A stretch of DNA of 64,000 nt from Carboxylicivirga litoralis (GCF_025499605.1 NZ_JAFMVC010000005.1:232919-296918); one strand, 5' to 3'. Shown: positions 19,394 through 28,738, numbered from the stretch's first letter. Notes: a model not told the origin generated them from the sequence alone. Program-made: numbers and translations.

Positions 19394-20665
19394 GTGATGA
19401 AAATACTATTGAATTTTTCTGTTGTTATATTGGCCATTATTTCATTTTCGGCTTGTAGCGATAAAATTGAAGAAACCTACACTGTTAATACACCTGAATA
19501 TTTAAGTTATGATGATTTGCGGTCATCGTTTCAGATGAAAAGTGCTCAAACCATTGTTCAACCTGGTAAAATTTACTTCAAGGATAACTTTATTTTTATC
19601 AATGAATATCAAAAAGGCATTCATATCATTGATAATTCCGATCCGGCTCAGCCACAAGTTGTATCATTTCTGGAGATTCCGGGTAATGTTGATATGGCAA
19701 TAAAAGGTACAATGCTTTATGTTGATAGTTATATCGATTTGGTGACTATCGATATCAGCGATATGAATAATATAGTAGAGGTAGATAGGGACGAAGAGGC
19801 TTTTCCATACATTATTCCAGCCTTCACTGATGGAATTTTAAGCAAAGTTGATCAGACAAAAGGTGTGATAATCGGCTATAAAGTCACACAGGAAACAGTG
19901 GATGTAGAACCTAATGAGGTAACTTATGGTCGCTTTCCAATGTGGGAATCCAATTTCATTGGTTTTGATGCTTTATCGTCTGCAAAGGTCAGTCCTACTG
20001 GCAATGGTACAGGAGGCTCAATGGCTCGATTTACGTTGTTTGGCGATTATCTTTATGCAATTGATAATGCTTCATTACATTTGTTTGATGTGTCGGATAA
20101 CTCCAATCCTAATTTCACCAAGCAGATACCTATAAGCTGGCAGATAGAGACTCTGTTTCCTTATAATCAACTGCTGTTTATTGGCGCGCAAAGCGGTATG
20201 TATATTTATAGTTTGCAAAACCCGGCTAATCCAGAATATATTTCAGAATTCAGACATGCCACAGCTTGCGACCCTGTTGTGGTAGAGGGTGATTATGCCT
20301 ATGTAACACTTCGTGGAGGCAACCTGTGTGGAGCTATTGAAAGTCAGCTCGATGTTATTGATATATCAACCATTGAAGCCCCACAAATGGTCAAGTCTTA
20401 TTCGATGAAAGAACCTTATGGTTTAGGAGTTGACGATGAGGTACTTTTTATTTGTGATGGCAATGCCGGTTTGAAAATTTATGATTCAAGTGATCCATTA
20501 ACCATTGCTAATAATCAAATAGCCCACTATCCCGATATAAATGCCTTCGATGTCATACCGTTAGGAGAGGTATTGTTGCTAATTGGTACCGATGGTTTGT
20601 ATCAATACGACTATTCCGATTTGGATAATATTGAGCTATTAAGTCAAATCCGCATCTATCAATAA
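19394..20665 (+). CDS. LVIVD-repeat lipoprotein
   Basis: A 423-residue lipoprotein, with lipobox ISFSACSD (Cys near residue 21). The mature chain is built of LVIVD-type beta-propeller repeats, for example GIHIIDNSDPAQPQVVSF, LVTIDISDMNNIVEV, LHLFDVSDNSNPNF, MYIYSLQNPANPEYI and LDVIDISTIEAPQMV. Such proteins are surface- or periplasm-exposed in Bacteroidota, and their ligands are unknown. The protein starts with two adjacent Met codons. A terminator follows at 20687-20720, so it is probably monocistronic. Confidence 0.8.
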   Translation: MMKILLNFSVVILAIISFSACSDKIEETYTVNTPEYLSYDDLRSSFQMKSAQTIVQPGKIYFKDNFIFINEYQKGIHIIDNSDPAQPQVVSFLEIPGNVDMAIKGTMLYVDSYIDLVTIDISDMNNIVEVDRDEEAFPYIIPAFTDGILSKVDQTKGVIIGYKVTQETVDVEPNEVTYGRFPMWESNFIGFDALSSAKVSPTGNGTGGSMARFTLFGDYLYAIDNASLHLFDVSDNSNPNFTKQIPISWQIETLFPYNQLLFIGAQSGMYIYSLQNPANPEYISEFRHATACDPVVVEGDYAYVTLRGGNLCGAIESQLDVIDISTIEAPQMVKSYSMKEPYGLGVDDEVLFICDGNAGLKIYDSSDPLTIANNQIAHYPDINAFDVIPLGEVLLLIGTDGLYQYDYSDLDNIELLSQIRIYQ

Positions 20666-20686
20666 TTCCCAAATACAATTCGCTTT

Positions 20687-20720
20687 AAAGGCTGCTTCGT
20701 TTTTGGAGTAGCCTTTGTTT
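20687..20720 (+). terminator. Terminator of the LVIVD lipoprotein gene
   Basis: AAAGGCT (20687-20693) pairs with AGCCTTT (20710-20716), followed by GTTTTG. Confidence 0.65.
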
Positions 20721-20782
20721 TGTGCCAATATTGTCTTGTGTTTTTTGTAAATTAGCCAGTTCAATTGAAAACACACATTTGA

Positions 20783-22189
20783 ATGAAGAAATTAGCACTG
20801 CATTGGAAAATCATTATTGGACTATTTCTGGGAATATTTTGGGCTGTTCTATCCGGCTTTTTTGGTTGGAGCGAATTTACAACTAACTGGTTAGCACCAT
20901 GGGGACGTATATTTATTAATTTACTAAAACTCATTGCCATTCCATTAGTGCTTTTTTCAATTATCGGCGGCATTGTTAGTTTGGGCGACCCAAAGCAGCT
21001 GGGGCGGATGGGAGTGAGAACGTTAGTGTTGTATTTGTGTACCACAATTATAGCTGTATCAATTGGCCTATTGATTGTTAATATTTCTAAGCCCGGCTTA
21101 TGGATGGATGATGAGGTGCGAAAGGAAAACAGAATTGCTTATGAATTGTGGGCGAAGCAAGAAGGCCAGCCGGTACATGATAATATGAATATTCTGGATG
21201 AACCAGGCAATGAGGAGCTGATACATCAGGTGGCCAAGCGTCGTGGTTACGATGAAGATGAAAGTGTACAATCACGTTTAAAACTCGTTGAAAATCAAAA
21301 GGAGAGTGGACCGCTCACGTTTATTGAAGACATGGTGCCAAGTAATGTGTTTATGGCTATGTCGGATAACGGAAGTATGTTGAAAATTATATTTTTTGCT
21401 TTGTTTTTTGGTATTGCCCTACTATTTGTACCCGACCAACAATCGAAACCGGTTATTAGTTTGGTTAATGGACTTACCCAAGTGTTTTTGAAAATGGTGG
21501 AATTGATTATGCAGGGTGCGCCATTTTTTGTTTTTGCCTTATTGGCTGGTCTGGTGTCAGAGATGGCCGGTGACAATCCTGCAAAAGTGTTTGAATTGTT
21601 TAAAGGCCTGACTTGGTACTCGTTGGCCGTATTGACTGGATTACTACTGATGGCTTTTGTGATATACCCCACTATCATGAAGTTTTTTGTAAAGCGGCTG
21701 ACCTATAAAGGTTTTTTAAAGGGTATTAGTCCAGCACAGATGCTGGCTTTTTCAACCAGTTCAAGTGCGGCAACGTTGCCTGTTACCCTTGAATGTGTTG
21801 AAGATAACTTAAATGTAGATCCAAAGGTGTCGAGTTTTGTATTGCCCATAGGAGCTACCGTTAATATGGATGGAACGAGTTTGTATCAGGCTGTTGCTGT
21901 TGTTTTTTTGGCCCAGATGCATATGATTGACCTCAGCTTTGGTCAGCAGGTAACGATTATATTGACAGCAACATTAGCGAGTATTGGTTCGGCTGCCATT
22001 CCAAGTGCTGGTTTGGTTATGCTAATGATCGTTTTAAGCTCAGTTGGCTTAAATCCGGCCTGGATTGGTATTATCTTACCAGTGGATAGAATTCTTGATA
22101 TGGTACGAACTGTAGTTAATGTGACTGGTGATGCAACGGTTGCCACAGTTATAGGAGAAACATCTTCAATAAATGAAATAAAGGAGTAA
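20783..22189 (+). CDS. Dicarboxylate/amino acid:cation symporter (DAACS family)
   Basis: A 468-residue inner-membrane transporter of the glutamate/aspartate/C4-dicarboxylate symporter family. The re-entrant loop serine motif STSSSAATLP (about 322-332) and the substrate/cation motif NMDGTSLY (about 361) are intact. Hydrophobic segments span the chain from IIIGLFLGIFWAVLSGFF onward. An insertion of about 80 hydrophilic residues (about 110-190, rich in Asp, Glu and Lys) between the early membrane segments is larger than in GltP/DctA of enterobacteria. Substrate choice among glutamate, aspartate and dicarboxylates cannot be read. The stop codon lies inside a hairpin shared with the convergent gene. 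Confidence 0.92.
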   Translation: MKKLALHWKIIIGLFLGIFWAVLSGFFGWSEFTTNWLAPWGRIFINLLKLIAIPLVLFSIIGGIVSLGDPKQLGRMGVRTLVLYLCTTIIAVSIGLLIVNISKPGLWMDDEVRKENRIAYELWAKQEGQPVHDNMNILDEPGNEELIHQVAKRRGYDEDESVQSRLKLVENQKESGPLTFIEDMVPSNVFMAMSDNGSMLKIIFFALFFGIALLFVPDQQSKPVISLVNGLTQVFLKMVELIMQGAPFFVFALLAGLVSEMAGDNPAKVFELFKGLTWYSLAVLTGLLLMAFVIYPTIMKFFVKRLTYKGFLKGISPAQMLAFSTSSSAATLPVTLECVEDNLNVDPKVSSFVLPIGATVNMDGTSLYQAVAVVFLAQMHMIDLSFGQQVTIILTATLASIGSAAIPSAGLVMLMIVLSSVGLNPAWIGIILPVDRILDMVRTVVNVTGDATVATVIGETSSINEIKE

Positions 22190-22202
22190 TACTACTCCTT
22201 TA
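22179..22202. terminator. Two-way terminator containing both stop codons
   Basis: TAAAGGAGTA (22179-22188), loop ATAC, TACTCCTTTA (22193-22202): a perfect 10-bp stem. The symporter stop (22187-22189) and the stop of the convergent gene (22192-22194) both lie within it. T-rich sequence follows on the plus strand. Confidence 0.75.
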
Positions 22203-22605
22203 CTATTTTTTTTCTGCTCTTTCCTTTTGACCGATTGATGTTTTTAGGAAGTATCGTTAATGTGTGTTGATCTTTTGTTTTAGAATCAGGAGATGCTTTT
22301 AATGAATCGGAGGAGATTATAATTTTGTTTTTTTGAGAATAATTAAGTGAGTCGTTTTCCGATAATTCAATGGTACGGCCATCGGAAAGTATCAAAACTG
22401 CCTTGCGCATACCGGGTTTTATGCCATCCCCATATTTAACTGTTTTTTGTTGTCCTACTATATCGAGGCTTAAATTAAGACTTATGAATGTTAAGAAAGT
22501 GACTATCTGTAAGTTGATGTTACTTTTGGATATTGTGTTTGCTTGTTTAAGTTTTTGATATATAGGGAGTATAACTTGTTTTGGAGATGTAATTAAAAAG
22601 CGCAT
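22192..22605 (-). CDS. FecR-like fragment or small membrane protein
   Basis: A 137-residue protein with one membrane segment (LQIVTFLTFISLNLSLDIV, about 32-50), followed by KPGMRKAVLILSDGRTIEL. That last segment strongly resembles the start of the periplasmic part of Bacteroidota FecR-type anti-sigma factors (…A.LtLaDGs.i.L). Full FecR proteins are over 300 residues with a long C-terminal domain; here the chain ends soon after in a basic, Ser/Lys-rich tail. No ECF sigma gene is adjacent. It is either a remnant of a fecR gene or an independent small protein. It ends 2 bases from the symporter gene. Confidence 0.5.
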   Translation of the reverse strand: MRFLITSPKQVILPIYQKLKQANTISKSNINLQIVTFLTFISLNLSLDIVGQQKTVKYGDGIKPGMRKAVLILSDGRTIELSENDSLNYSQKNKIIISSDSLKASPDSKTKDQHTLTILPKNINRSKGKSRKKIVKE

Positions 22606-22794
22606 TTGTTGATTTGTGTTTTAGTTATTTTGTTTAAAATAGTTTTAAAGACAGGCGGTTTGTTATATTTTCATCAATAAAGACACACTAGAACCAGATT
22701 AAGGTGACAAATTTGATGTTATTAATTGTTAAAGAATAAATCAGATTATTAAATGCTTGGCTTTTTCTTATTGAATGTGCAGTGATTCAGTGTG

Positions 22795-24090
22795 TTATTG
22801 ATTGTTAGTGGGGAGTTTTAAATAGAAAGTGGTGCCCACATTTTTCTCCGATTCGAAATATAGTTGACCATTCAGCTTCTCAGTTAAATTGCTGCAAATT
22901 GCCAGTCCCAATCCACTGCCATCTAAATTCATTAGTTGATTATCGTCTTTTGCCTGCTCATATTGCTTGAACAGTTTGTCCTGTTTCGATTGGCAAATGC
23001 CAATACCAGAGTCCTTCACAATAAAAGTAATCCAGTGGCCGTGGGTTTGAATATCCAGATGAACAAAACCCTCTTTAGTGAATTTTAAGGCGTTAAAAGT
23101 CAGGTTGGTTAGTATCTGGAATAGCATTGCGGCATCAGAGTATATCATATCATTATCAGCCTCTGTTGCTACTATTCTAAAATCAACAGCATCCGATTGC
23201 TTATAGGATAGAGATGAATAGACACGTTGAACAATTTGTAACCCAACAAATTTGGATAACGAAACCTTTGTCTGCTCCTGCTCAATCTTTGAAATATTGA
23301 TAATATTATTCAACAATAACAGCAGAGTGTTGCCATTCTCATTGATATGATTGATGTAAGACTTTCTTTCGTCATTTTCTAAATCATCTTGGTTTAGTAA
23401 TTCGGAGAAGCCCAGGATAGCATTCATAGGGGTCCGTATTTCATGACTTAAACTGGTGATAAACGATGTTTTTAGTTTTTCTGATTGACGTGCCGTGTTT
23501 CGCTGTTCAATTACAACTTTTTTGACGTATATAATAAGAGGTATCTCAAAAACAATAAAAACTGAAAATACCATTAAAATATCCATCACTCGATGCAGTT
23601 GGCTGGGATATGAAGTGATATATTCCGGAAAGTACACCTCAAAGAGTAGGAGCATGGGAATATTAAAGAATATAATGGTGTAAGTGTATTTTAGCATCTT
23701 TGAACTTACCATGAAGGTCAGCATTGGTACAAATGCGACAATATAAACAACTGTTGGTCCGGTGCTGCCTCCTGTTTCAATCCACAGGTAGTTGATCATT
23801 ACAAAAACAAAAAGTAAGTATAAACGTCTTCCAAGCGTGTATCGTTTTTTAAAACGGACTGCCCAATAAATACATCCAATAATAAAAGCTGATAAATTAT
23901 TCGAAAAAATAACGGATTTACTTACACCAACGAAAGGATTGAAGATGGTTGCAATTAGAATTAAACACATAGTAAGATGAAGCATGTGAATTAAAACCAA
24001 ATTTTGAACTTCGTAGTCCTCAGGTTTTATATAAACAGTCTTTTTAAGCCCTTCTATCAATTTATTTCTCCACATGTCACCATTCATCAT
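22795..24090 (-). CDS. Membrane-bound sensor histidine kinase
   Basis: A 431-residue kinase with about six membrane segments in residues 30-190, without a large extracellular domain. The HisKA dimerisation helix carries the phospho-acceptor His216 in SLSHEIRTPMNAILGF, and the ATPase domain has NLTFNALKFTKEG, DSGIGI, and GSGLGLAI boxes. There is no receiver domain in the chain and no response regulator gene beside it, so it is an orphan here. The signal may be sensed within the membrane. Flanked by unrelated genes on the same strand with gaps of 189 and 100 bases. Confidence 0.92.
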   Translation of the reverse strand: MMNGDMWRNKLIEGLKKTVYIKPEDYEVQNLVLIHMLHLTMCLILIATIFNPFVGVSKSVIFSNNLSAFIIGCIYWAVRFKKRYTLGRRLYLLFVFVMINYLWIETGGSTGPTVVYIVAFVPMLTFMVSSKMLKYTYTIIFFNIPMLLLFEVYFPEYITSYPSQLHRVMDILMVFSVFIVFEIPLIIYVKKVVIEQRNTARQSEKLKTSFITSLSHEIRTPMNAILGFSELLNQDDLENDERKSYINHINENGNTLLLLLNNIINISKIEQEQTKVSLSKFVGLQIVQRVYSSLSYKQSDAVDFRIVATEADNDMIYSDAAMLFQILTNLTFNALKFTKEGFVHLDIQTHGHWITFIVKDSGIGICQSKQDKLFKQYEQAKDDNQLMNLDGSGLGLAICSNLTEKLNGQLYFESEKNVGTTFYLKLPTNNQ

Positions 24091-24190
24091 TATGCCAGCT
24101 TACGCATAATTTTATAATTGGTTTTAGAAAAATAACGTATTGTACTTATGAACTTCAGTGTTCGTTTGTAAAAGGCAGTTGGATAAAAGG

Positions 24191-25687
24191 TTATGTTTGG
24201 GATTTTTTTAGATAAATCCAAAGGCCTGATAGCAAAAGAATGATGGTGCTTAAACCAGTCAAGGGAACAATCAAGATATAAAAAGCACTAATAAAATCCT
24301 GAAAGATGCGTCCTGTATGTACTTCTAAAGCCAGGTTCCAAAGTGATAACGGAGAGTTGCTGATTATTGATTCTGGCATTTGCTCAAATCGTATATTAGA
24401 ATTAAGCGTTACTGCCCCTTGATTATAATCAAAATACACCTCGCCTGCTTCATCCATATGATATCCACTTGCCATATTCACACCAATGGGGCGCGTCATG
24501 CCCACCTGCGGAATATGCGGTTGTTTAGTGATGTAGTTATAGCAGAAGTTTGTAAACGGATTCCAGAGGTACAGGCCACTAAAAGAACCAACCAGGTAAT
24601 TGTTAGCGGCTTTTTCTTCAAAAACAGTAATCCCCATTACAGAAACAGGTGGCTGGTTAGGTATTTTTACCATTTCCTTAAAGTCAGCGGTCATAGCATA
24701 CATACCTTTGGTTGTGGAAATAATATATACACCATAGTCGCTATTATAGCGGATGCCTCTTAATTGGTCGTGCCAGGCATTGGGAGTGTCGAGCATTGAG
24801 TAGGGGATACTTTTAACCTGGGCATTGGCAATAGAGATAAGCAATGGTGGTCGTAAAAACATCCCGGTAAAAGTGGTAAAAACTAACATTATAGTGGTGT
24901 AATAACCAAGCTTGTTATGCCATTTGACAGAAAAACGAAGGAGTTGTTTCGTTTTTTCAGCTGATTGTAGTTTTCTCTTTGCCTGTTTAATGAGAGAAGG
25001 CGAAATAAACCAAATTATTCCGGTAACGGATAAGAAGATAAAAACCAATGCGACTATATCGACCAGCAGTTTGCCTGTTGTTCCAAGTATTTCGCCACTA
25101 TGTAATACCCAAATGGTTTTAAATAAACTGGTGGTTCTCTGATGTCCTTCAGGAGCTGGGAGTGTGCTGATTTCAAGTGAGTCATTACCAAGATGGAGTC
25201 GACCTAATTCACTTCTTGTTAATATCATTAGCTCGTTATCGACTTCGGTTAAATCCGTAATGCGCTGGTGGTCGATATTTAAATCAATAAAATTCCAGTG
25301 ATTATTTTTGTATTCATAAAGGCCAAAAAGTGTGCCCGCAAATAGACGACCATTTGCTGATTGTAGTGCTTTGGTGATTTTTCGTTTATCAATACCATTT
25401 GAAAAGCCTTTGTTAAAGTCAGTCCAGCTGGCATTGTTACCATTATAGAGCCAGCAGCCTATATTTCCATAATAAAGGGTACTGGTGCTATCGATTTTAA
25501 GACTGCCTTTTAGAGCAGCATTATTCCAGTTATGGTATTGATAGCTGGATGATAGCAGAGAGCGGGGAATTGACAGCGCACTAATGGCTTCGCGATGGTT
25601 GAGCAATATGCCCGATGCCGAAAATAACAATAGAAAAAAGCTAAGGACGATACCTGCCCATTTATGGTATTTGCGCCAGAATTTCAT
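24191..25687 (-). CDS. PepSY domain-containing inner-membrane protein
   Basis: A 498-residue membrane protein: segment 1 near residues 10-28 (WAGIVLSFFLLLFSASGILL), a periplasmic part of about 170 residues, two or three central segments (VDIVALVFIFLSVTGIIWFI; LGYYTTIMLVFTTFTGMFL), a second periplasmic part, and a C-terminal segment (ISAFYILIVPLTGLSTIILLLSGLWIYL). The opening WRKYHKWAGI is the hallmark of PepSY-associated TM proteins. Relatives are often iron-regulated and near TonB receptors; some act as ferric-siderophore reductases. The periplasmic parts contain repeated strands (LYYGNIGCWLYN, GRLFAGTLFGLYEYK) reminiscent of a propeller. Specific function not determined. Confidence 0.75.
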   Translation of the reverse strand: MKFWRKYHKWAGIVLSFFLLLFSASGILLNHREAISALSIPRSLLSSSYQYHNWNNAALKGSLKIDSTSTLYYGNIGCWLYNGNNASWTDFNKGFSNGIDKRKITKALQSANGRLFAGTLFGLYEYKNNHWNFIDLNIDHQRITDLTEVDNELMILTRSELGRLHLGNDSLEISTLPAPEGHQRTTSLFKTIWVLHSGEILGTTGKLLVDIVALVFIFLSVTGIIWFISPSLIKQAKRKLQSAEKTKQLLRFSVKWHNKLGYYTTIMLVFTTFTGMFLRPPLLISIANAQVKSIPYSMLDTPNAWHDQLRGIRYNSDYGVYIISTTKGMYAMTADFKEMVKIPNQPPVSVMGITVFEEKAANNYLVGSFSGLYLWNPFTNFCYNYITKQPHIPQVGMTRPIGVNMASGYHMDEAGEVYFDYNQGAVTLNSNIRFEQMPESIISNSPLSLWNLALEVHTGRIFQDFISAFYILIVPLTGLSTIILLLSGLWIYLKKSQT

Positions 25688-25738
25688 GAAAGCGAAAATA
25701 GAAACTATTCGGTAATTATTTACTTCTTAAAAGCAAAA

Positions 25739-25877
25739 GGCTGTCCAAAAACACGAATATTTCTCGCAAAGTGCGCAAAGTATTGAAAAATGACAGTCTC
25801 AATTTTGCGACCGTTGCGAAAAGCATAGCGGTGCGTTAGCTATCGCACTTTGCGTGATTTTTTGTTTTCAGACGCCC
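25739..25877. repeat. Imperfect inverted-repeat element between genes
   Basis: The left end carries GGCTGTCC (25739-25746) and CTCGCAAAGTGCGC (25763-25776). The right end carries the partly complementary CGCACTTTGCGTG (25844-25856) and a mismatched GGGCGTCTG on the minus strand (ending 25877). The 11-mer CGCAAAGTGCG is exactly complementary between the arms. The interior has no gene. Confidence 0.55.
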
Positions 25878-25914
25878 TATTCTAAAGCTATATTATTAAA
25901 TGCTCTATCAAGCT

Positions 25915-27171
25915 TTAGTATTCCAGGTTTATCCAGTTGTTGAGTTTTGGAAAAAGCACATCAAACAAGCTGCCGCATGCTTCTGAAGGTTGTTCGATTG
26001 AAAACCGCAGATACTGGTCAGCCGGGAATACATCAGGATTTATGTATTGCAATTCGCGCCATGAGCGATAACCTAACAGCAATTTCGTTAATAAATGCTC
26101 CGGTATGCTTAAGGTATACGAGGCTTCTTCAGCATACTCCTGGTTGATGCCGGTGATTAAACCGTTCTTCCATTCGATGTTAACTTGAAATTGGTAACAA
26201 TTCAATGCTGTAAGGCCAGTTAGGTCGAAGTATGCACTCGATTTAATTCGTTTCTCTAAAATAGGCTTTATCTTATTGATAAATCTGATATAGTCTACTA
26301 TTTTGATTTGCCAGGCATATGATGGCCGCACTGTTGCCCCTAAATGATGTGCTGCCTGAACTAAAGGATGCGAACCAGAAAGGTTAAGACGTAAATAGGG
26401 CTTTTTAAGCTTTTGGGCTTCCTGTTTTAATAAGCTAAAGGCTGCTGTCTGAACATCGACAGGCATTGACATGCTGGCTTCACTTATCGTCAATCCTGTG
26501 CCAAAACCGCCATCTAATATTCTTAAATAATATTGATAGTTTGTAGTCTTGATGATGAAAATGCGACTGCCGTATTCCGACTTTCGTCCTTCTTTCAAAA
26601 TGTACTGCCATTGTTCCGGGCTTCTGTTTGAAGTAATGTTGTAATTCTTTTTAAAGTATGTTTCTTCTTCAATCAGAAAAGGGATGTCGTCAGTTTGTGC
26701 TTCACGAATATCGATGGATAAATCGCTTGGAATGGAATGAAGAGGTACCTCTGTGTGGTTTTCCATTGGTAAAGCATAATAGTAGCCCAGGCGGTGATAG
26801 ATGCCGGGAATACCCTGTATAACTGCTAAATCATACTCCTGCTTCTGCAAATCGTGTTCAAACAGTTGATTGTTATGTTTAAATAAGCCTTTGTTTCGAT
26901 GTTCTTCGCAGGTACCAAGAATGCCTAGCTCTGCAACTTTTAGATGAATGTCATCAAAACTCCATTGCCAGGGGATGGAAGCAAAGGCAGATACAATCTT
27001 GTCTTGTTCTTTGGCAACATACCAATTTGAAAAGCTGAAGCCAGGAAAGAAATCGCTTAAAATACGGGCAAATTGGCCCACTTTTTCTGGTGCAAATACA
27101 TTATTGAATAGTTCAACCAATTGTTCTAAGTCGTTTGAATGATTGGCTTTGGTATATGTGTAGTTGTTCAT
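25915..27171 (-). CDS. Eis-like GNAT N-acetyltransferase
   Basis: A 418-residue protein with the layout of Eis-type acetyltransferases: an N-terminal GNAT domain (about 1-150), a second degenerate GNAT domain, and a C-terminal sterol-carrier-like fold (about 310-418). The acetyl-CoA region reads LGILGTCEEHRNKGLFKHNNQLF, where the RNKG segment matches the Q/R-x-x-G-x-G/A loop. Known family members acetylate amines on small molecules or proteins; the substrate is unknown. It has no signal peptide. The upstream spacer contains the palindromic element at 27205-27469. Confidence 0.78.
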   Translation of the reverse strand: MNNYTYTKANHSNDLEQLVELFNNVFAPEKVGQFARILSDFFPGFSFSNWYVAKEQDKIVSAFASIPWQWSFDDIHLKVAELGILGTCEEHRNKGLFKHNNQLFEHDLQKQEYDLAVIQGIPGIYHRLGYYYALPMENHTEVPLHSIPSDLSIDIREAQTDDIPFLIEEETYFKKNYNITSNRSPEQWQYILKEGRKSEYGSRIFIIKTTNYQYYLRILDGGFGTGLTISEASMSMPVDVQTAAFSLLKQEAQKLKKPYLRLNLSGSHPLVQAAHHLGATVRPSYAWQIKIVDYIRFINKIKPILEKRIKSSAYFDLTGLTALNCYQFQVNIEWKNGLITGINQEYAEEASYTLSIPEHLLTKLLLGYRSWRELQYINPDVFPADQYLRFSIEQPSEACGSLFDVLFPKLNNWINLEY

Positions 27172-27204
27172 TGTTGTTTGAATTTAAATAGGTGTATGTC
27201 TATT

Positions 27205-27469
27205 AACCCGAGTTCGATTAAAATTAAACAGCTCAGATTTTATTAAATGACTGATATACAATATAAATTTTTGAGGCATAGCGAGCTATGGCGATAAAAA
27301 TTTAGAGCAGTAGATTAGTTAGTTAATAAAAAGTTAGGTTTACCACTTCTAAACAACTGTTTTTTACGTCATCTTTGTTTACCATAGCTCGCTATGCCTT
27401 CACAAAGATTTCTTGAAACCAATTATTTATAAGCGGTCTGAGCATTTAATTTTATGTCGAACTCGGGTT
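27205..27469. mobile_element. Palindromic MITE-like element
   Basis: A 265-base element with outer inverted repeats AACCCGAGTTCGA (27205-27217) and TCGAACTCGGGTT (27457-27469). The complementarity continues imperfectly inward (AAAATTAAA, GCTCAGA). Inner arms AGGCATAGCGAGCTATGG (27274-27291) and its exact complement (27382-27399) form a second inverted repeat, each arm itself nearly palindromic. It holds no gene and occupies most of the 383-base gap between the GNAT and rsgA genes. No clear target-site duplication was seen. Confidence 0.55.
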
Positions 27470-27554
27470 GTTATTTAAAGTTTTGATACTAAAGGAGATT
27501 TTAATCATTTAGCGTTTAATCCTATATCTTTAGTTTTGAATCTAAAGTCTGATT

Positions 27555-28613
27555 TTAATAGCGTTTTTTGATGTTGTAACGTTTCATGTTTTTTATCACT
27601 TTAGCCAGACTTTTGCCTTTACGCTTTTTATCCTGCACAGATGTGGAATAATGCTCCGATTCATTTCTGAGCTTGATATAACTATCGTACAAATCGGAGG
27701 AAAGCCGTCCTTCGTCTATGGCTTTAAGAACAGCACAATCGGGTTCGTTGATGTGCGTGCAATCTTGATAATAACATTCTTCAGCCAAGGAGCTGATATC
27801 AGTAAATGTTTCAGCAATCGATTCCGTATTCTCCAAAGCTAATCCAAACTCACGAACACCTGCCGTATCAATGATAAGACTGCCATTGGGCAAGGCAAAT
27901 AGTTCACGTCGGGTAGTTGTGTGTACACCCTTTCCAACAGCTTGGCTGGTGTGTTTGGTTGCCTGTATGTTGTTACCCATCAATGCATTAATCAGTGTGC
28001 TTTTCCCAGCTCCTGAAGAACCAATTAAAATATAGGTTTGCTCCGCCTTAAGTAATTTAGCTAATTCAGAAAGACCAGTGTTGTTTAAGGCACTGATTGT
28101 CGTAATGGGAGTGTTGGGTATATTGCTTTTGATTTGAGCAATTTTCGCATCACCATCATTAACTAAATCGACTTTGTTTAGTAGGATATTGGGTATAATA
28201 CCGGCATCTTTCAAAACCGTTACCATTCGTTCGAGTCGTCGAGGGTTGAAATCTCTGTCGAGGCCTTGCACAATCAATGCCTGGTCTACATTAACGGCAA
28301 TAATTTGCTTGTCATAGGTTTTGCCTGCCTCTTTACGAGCCAGAGTGCTGTATCGTGGCAATATTTCAGTAATGATGCATTGCGTATCAAATTGCATAAT
28401 TTTAACCCAATCACCTGTTTGAGGCATTTCATCTGGCTCGGCCGCATATAATAGCCTGCCGGTTATTTCTCCCTTTAAAATGCCTTCGTTCGTAATAACC
28501 TCATAGCTTGTTTTGTTTACGGTGCGGATGCGTCCAAGTTCGTTAAGGTTTATTGTTGTTTGTGTTCGTTGACTATAATAAAGCCAACCGTATGTATGTA
28601 ATAAATTGTTCAT
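27555..28613 (-). CDS. rsgA: Ribosome small-subunit-dependent GTPase A
   Basis: A 352-residue circularly permuted GTPase that assists late maturation of the 30S subunit. An N-terminal OB fold (about 25-95) is followed by the permuted G motifs: G4 NKVD (146-149), G1 GSSGAGKST (198-206) and G3 DTAG (249-252). The C-terminal zinc knuckle is CYYQDCTHINEPDC (Cys280, Cys285, His287, Cys293). Length and order match the family. The C-terminus is strongly basic (RKGKSLAKVIKNMKRY), suitable for rRNA contact. Cytoplasmic. It appears to be transcribed alone. Confidence 0.95.
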   Translation of the reverse strand: MNNLLHTYGWLYYSQRTQTTINLNELGRIRTVNKTSYEVITNEGILKGEITGRLLYAAEPDEMPQTGDWVKIMQFDTQCIITEILPRYSTLARKEAGKTYDKQIIAVNVDQALIVQGLDRDFNPRRLERMVTVLKDAGIIPNILLNKVDLVNDGDAKIAQIKSNIPNTPITTISALNNTGLSELAKLLKAEQTYILIGSSGAGKSTLINALMGNNIQATKHTSQAVGKGVHTTTRRELFALPNGSLIIDTAGVREFGLALENTESIAETFTDISSLAEECYYQDCTHINEPDCAVLKAIDEGRLSSDLYDSYIKLRNESEHYSTSVQDKKRKGKSLAKVIKNMKRYNIKKRY

Positions 28614-28681
28614 TGCTTATCAATTATGAACTGCCAGGTAGCAGTTATAAACTTATAATTTACTAAAAATAAGGATATACC

Positions 28682-28738
28682 AAAGACAGGCCGATAATTA
28701 ATATCGAAGAAGAAAATAGTAAGGACTTGCCTGTCTTT
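28682..28738. repeat. 10-bp inverted repeat upstream of rsgA
   Basis: AAAGACAGGC (28682-28691) and GCCTGTCTTT (28729-28738) are exact complements, with a 37-base interior that contains CGATAATTAATATCG. It lies in the probable rsgA leader; a TAnnTTTG match on the minus strand (28783-28776) is further upstream. The rest of the 28614-28912 spacer shows no gene. Confidence 0.6.
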
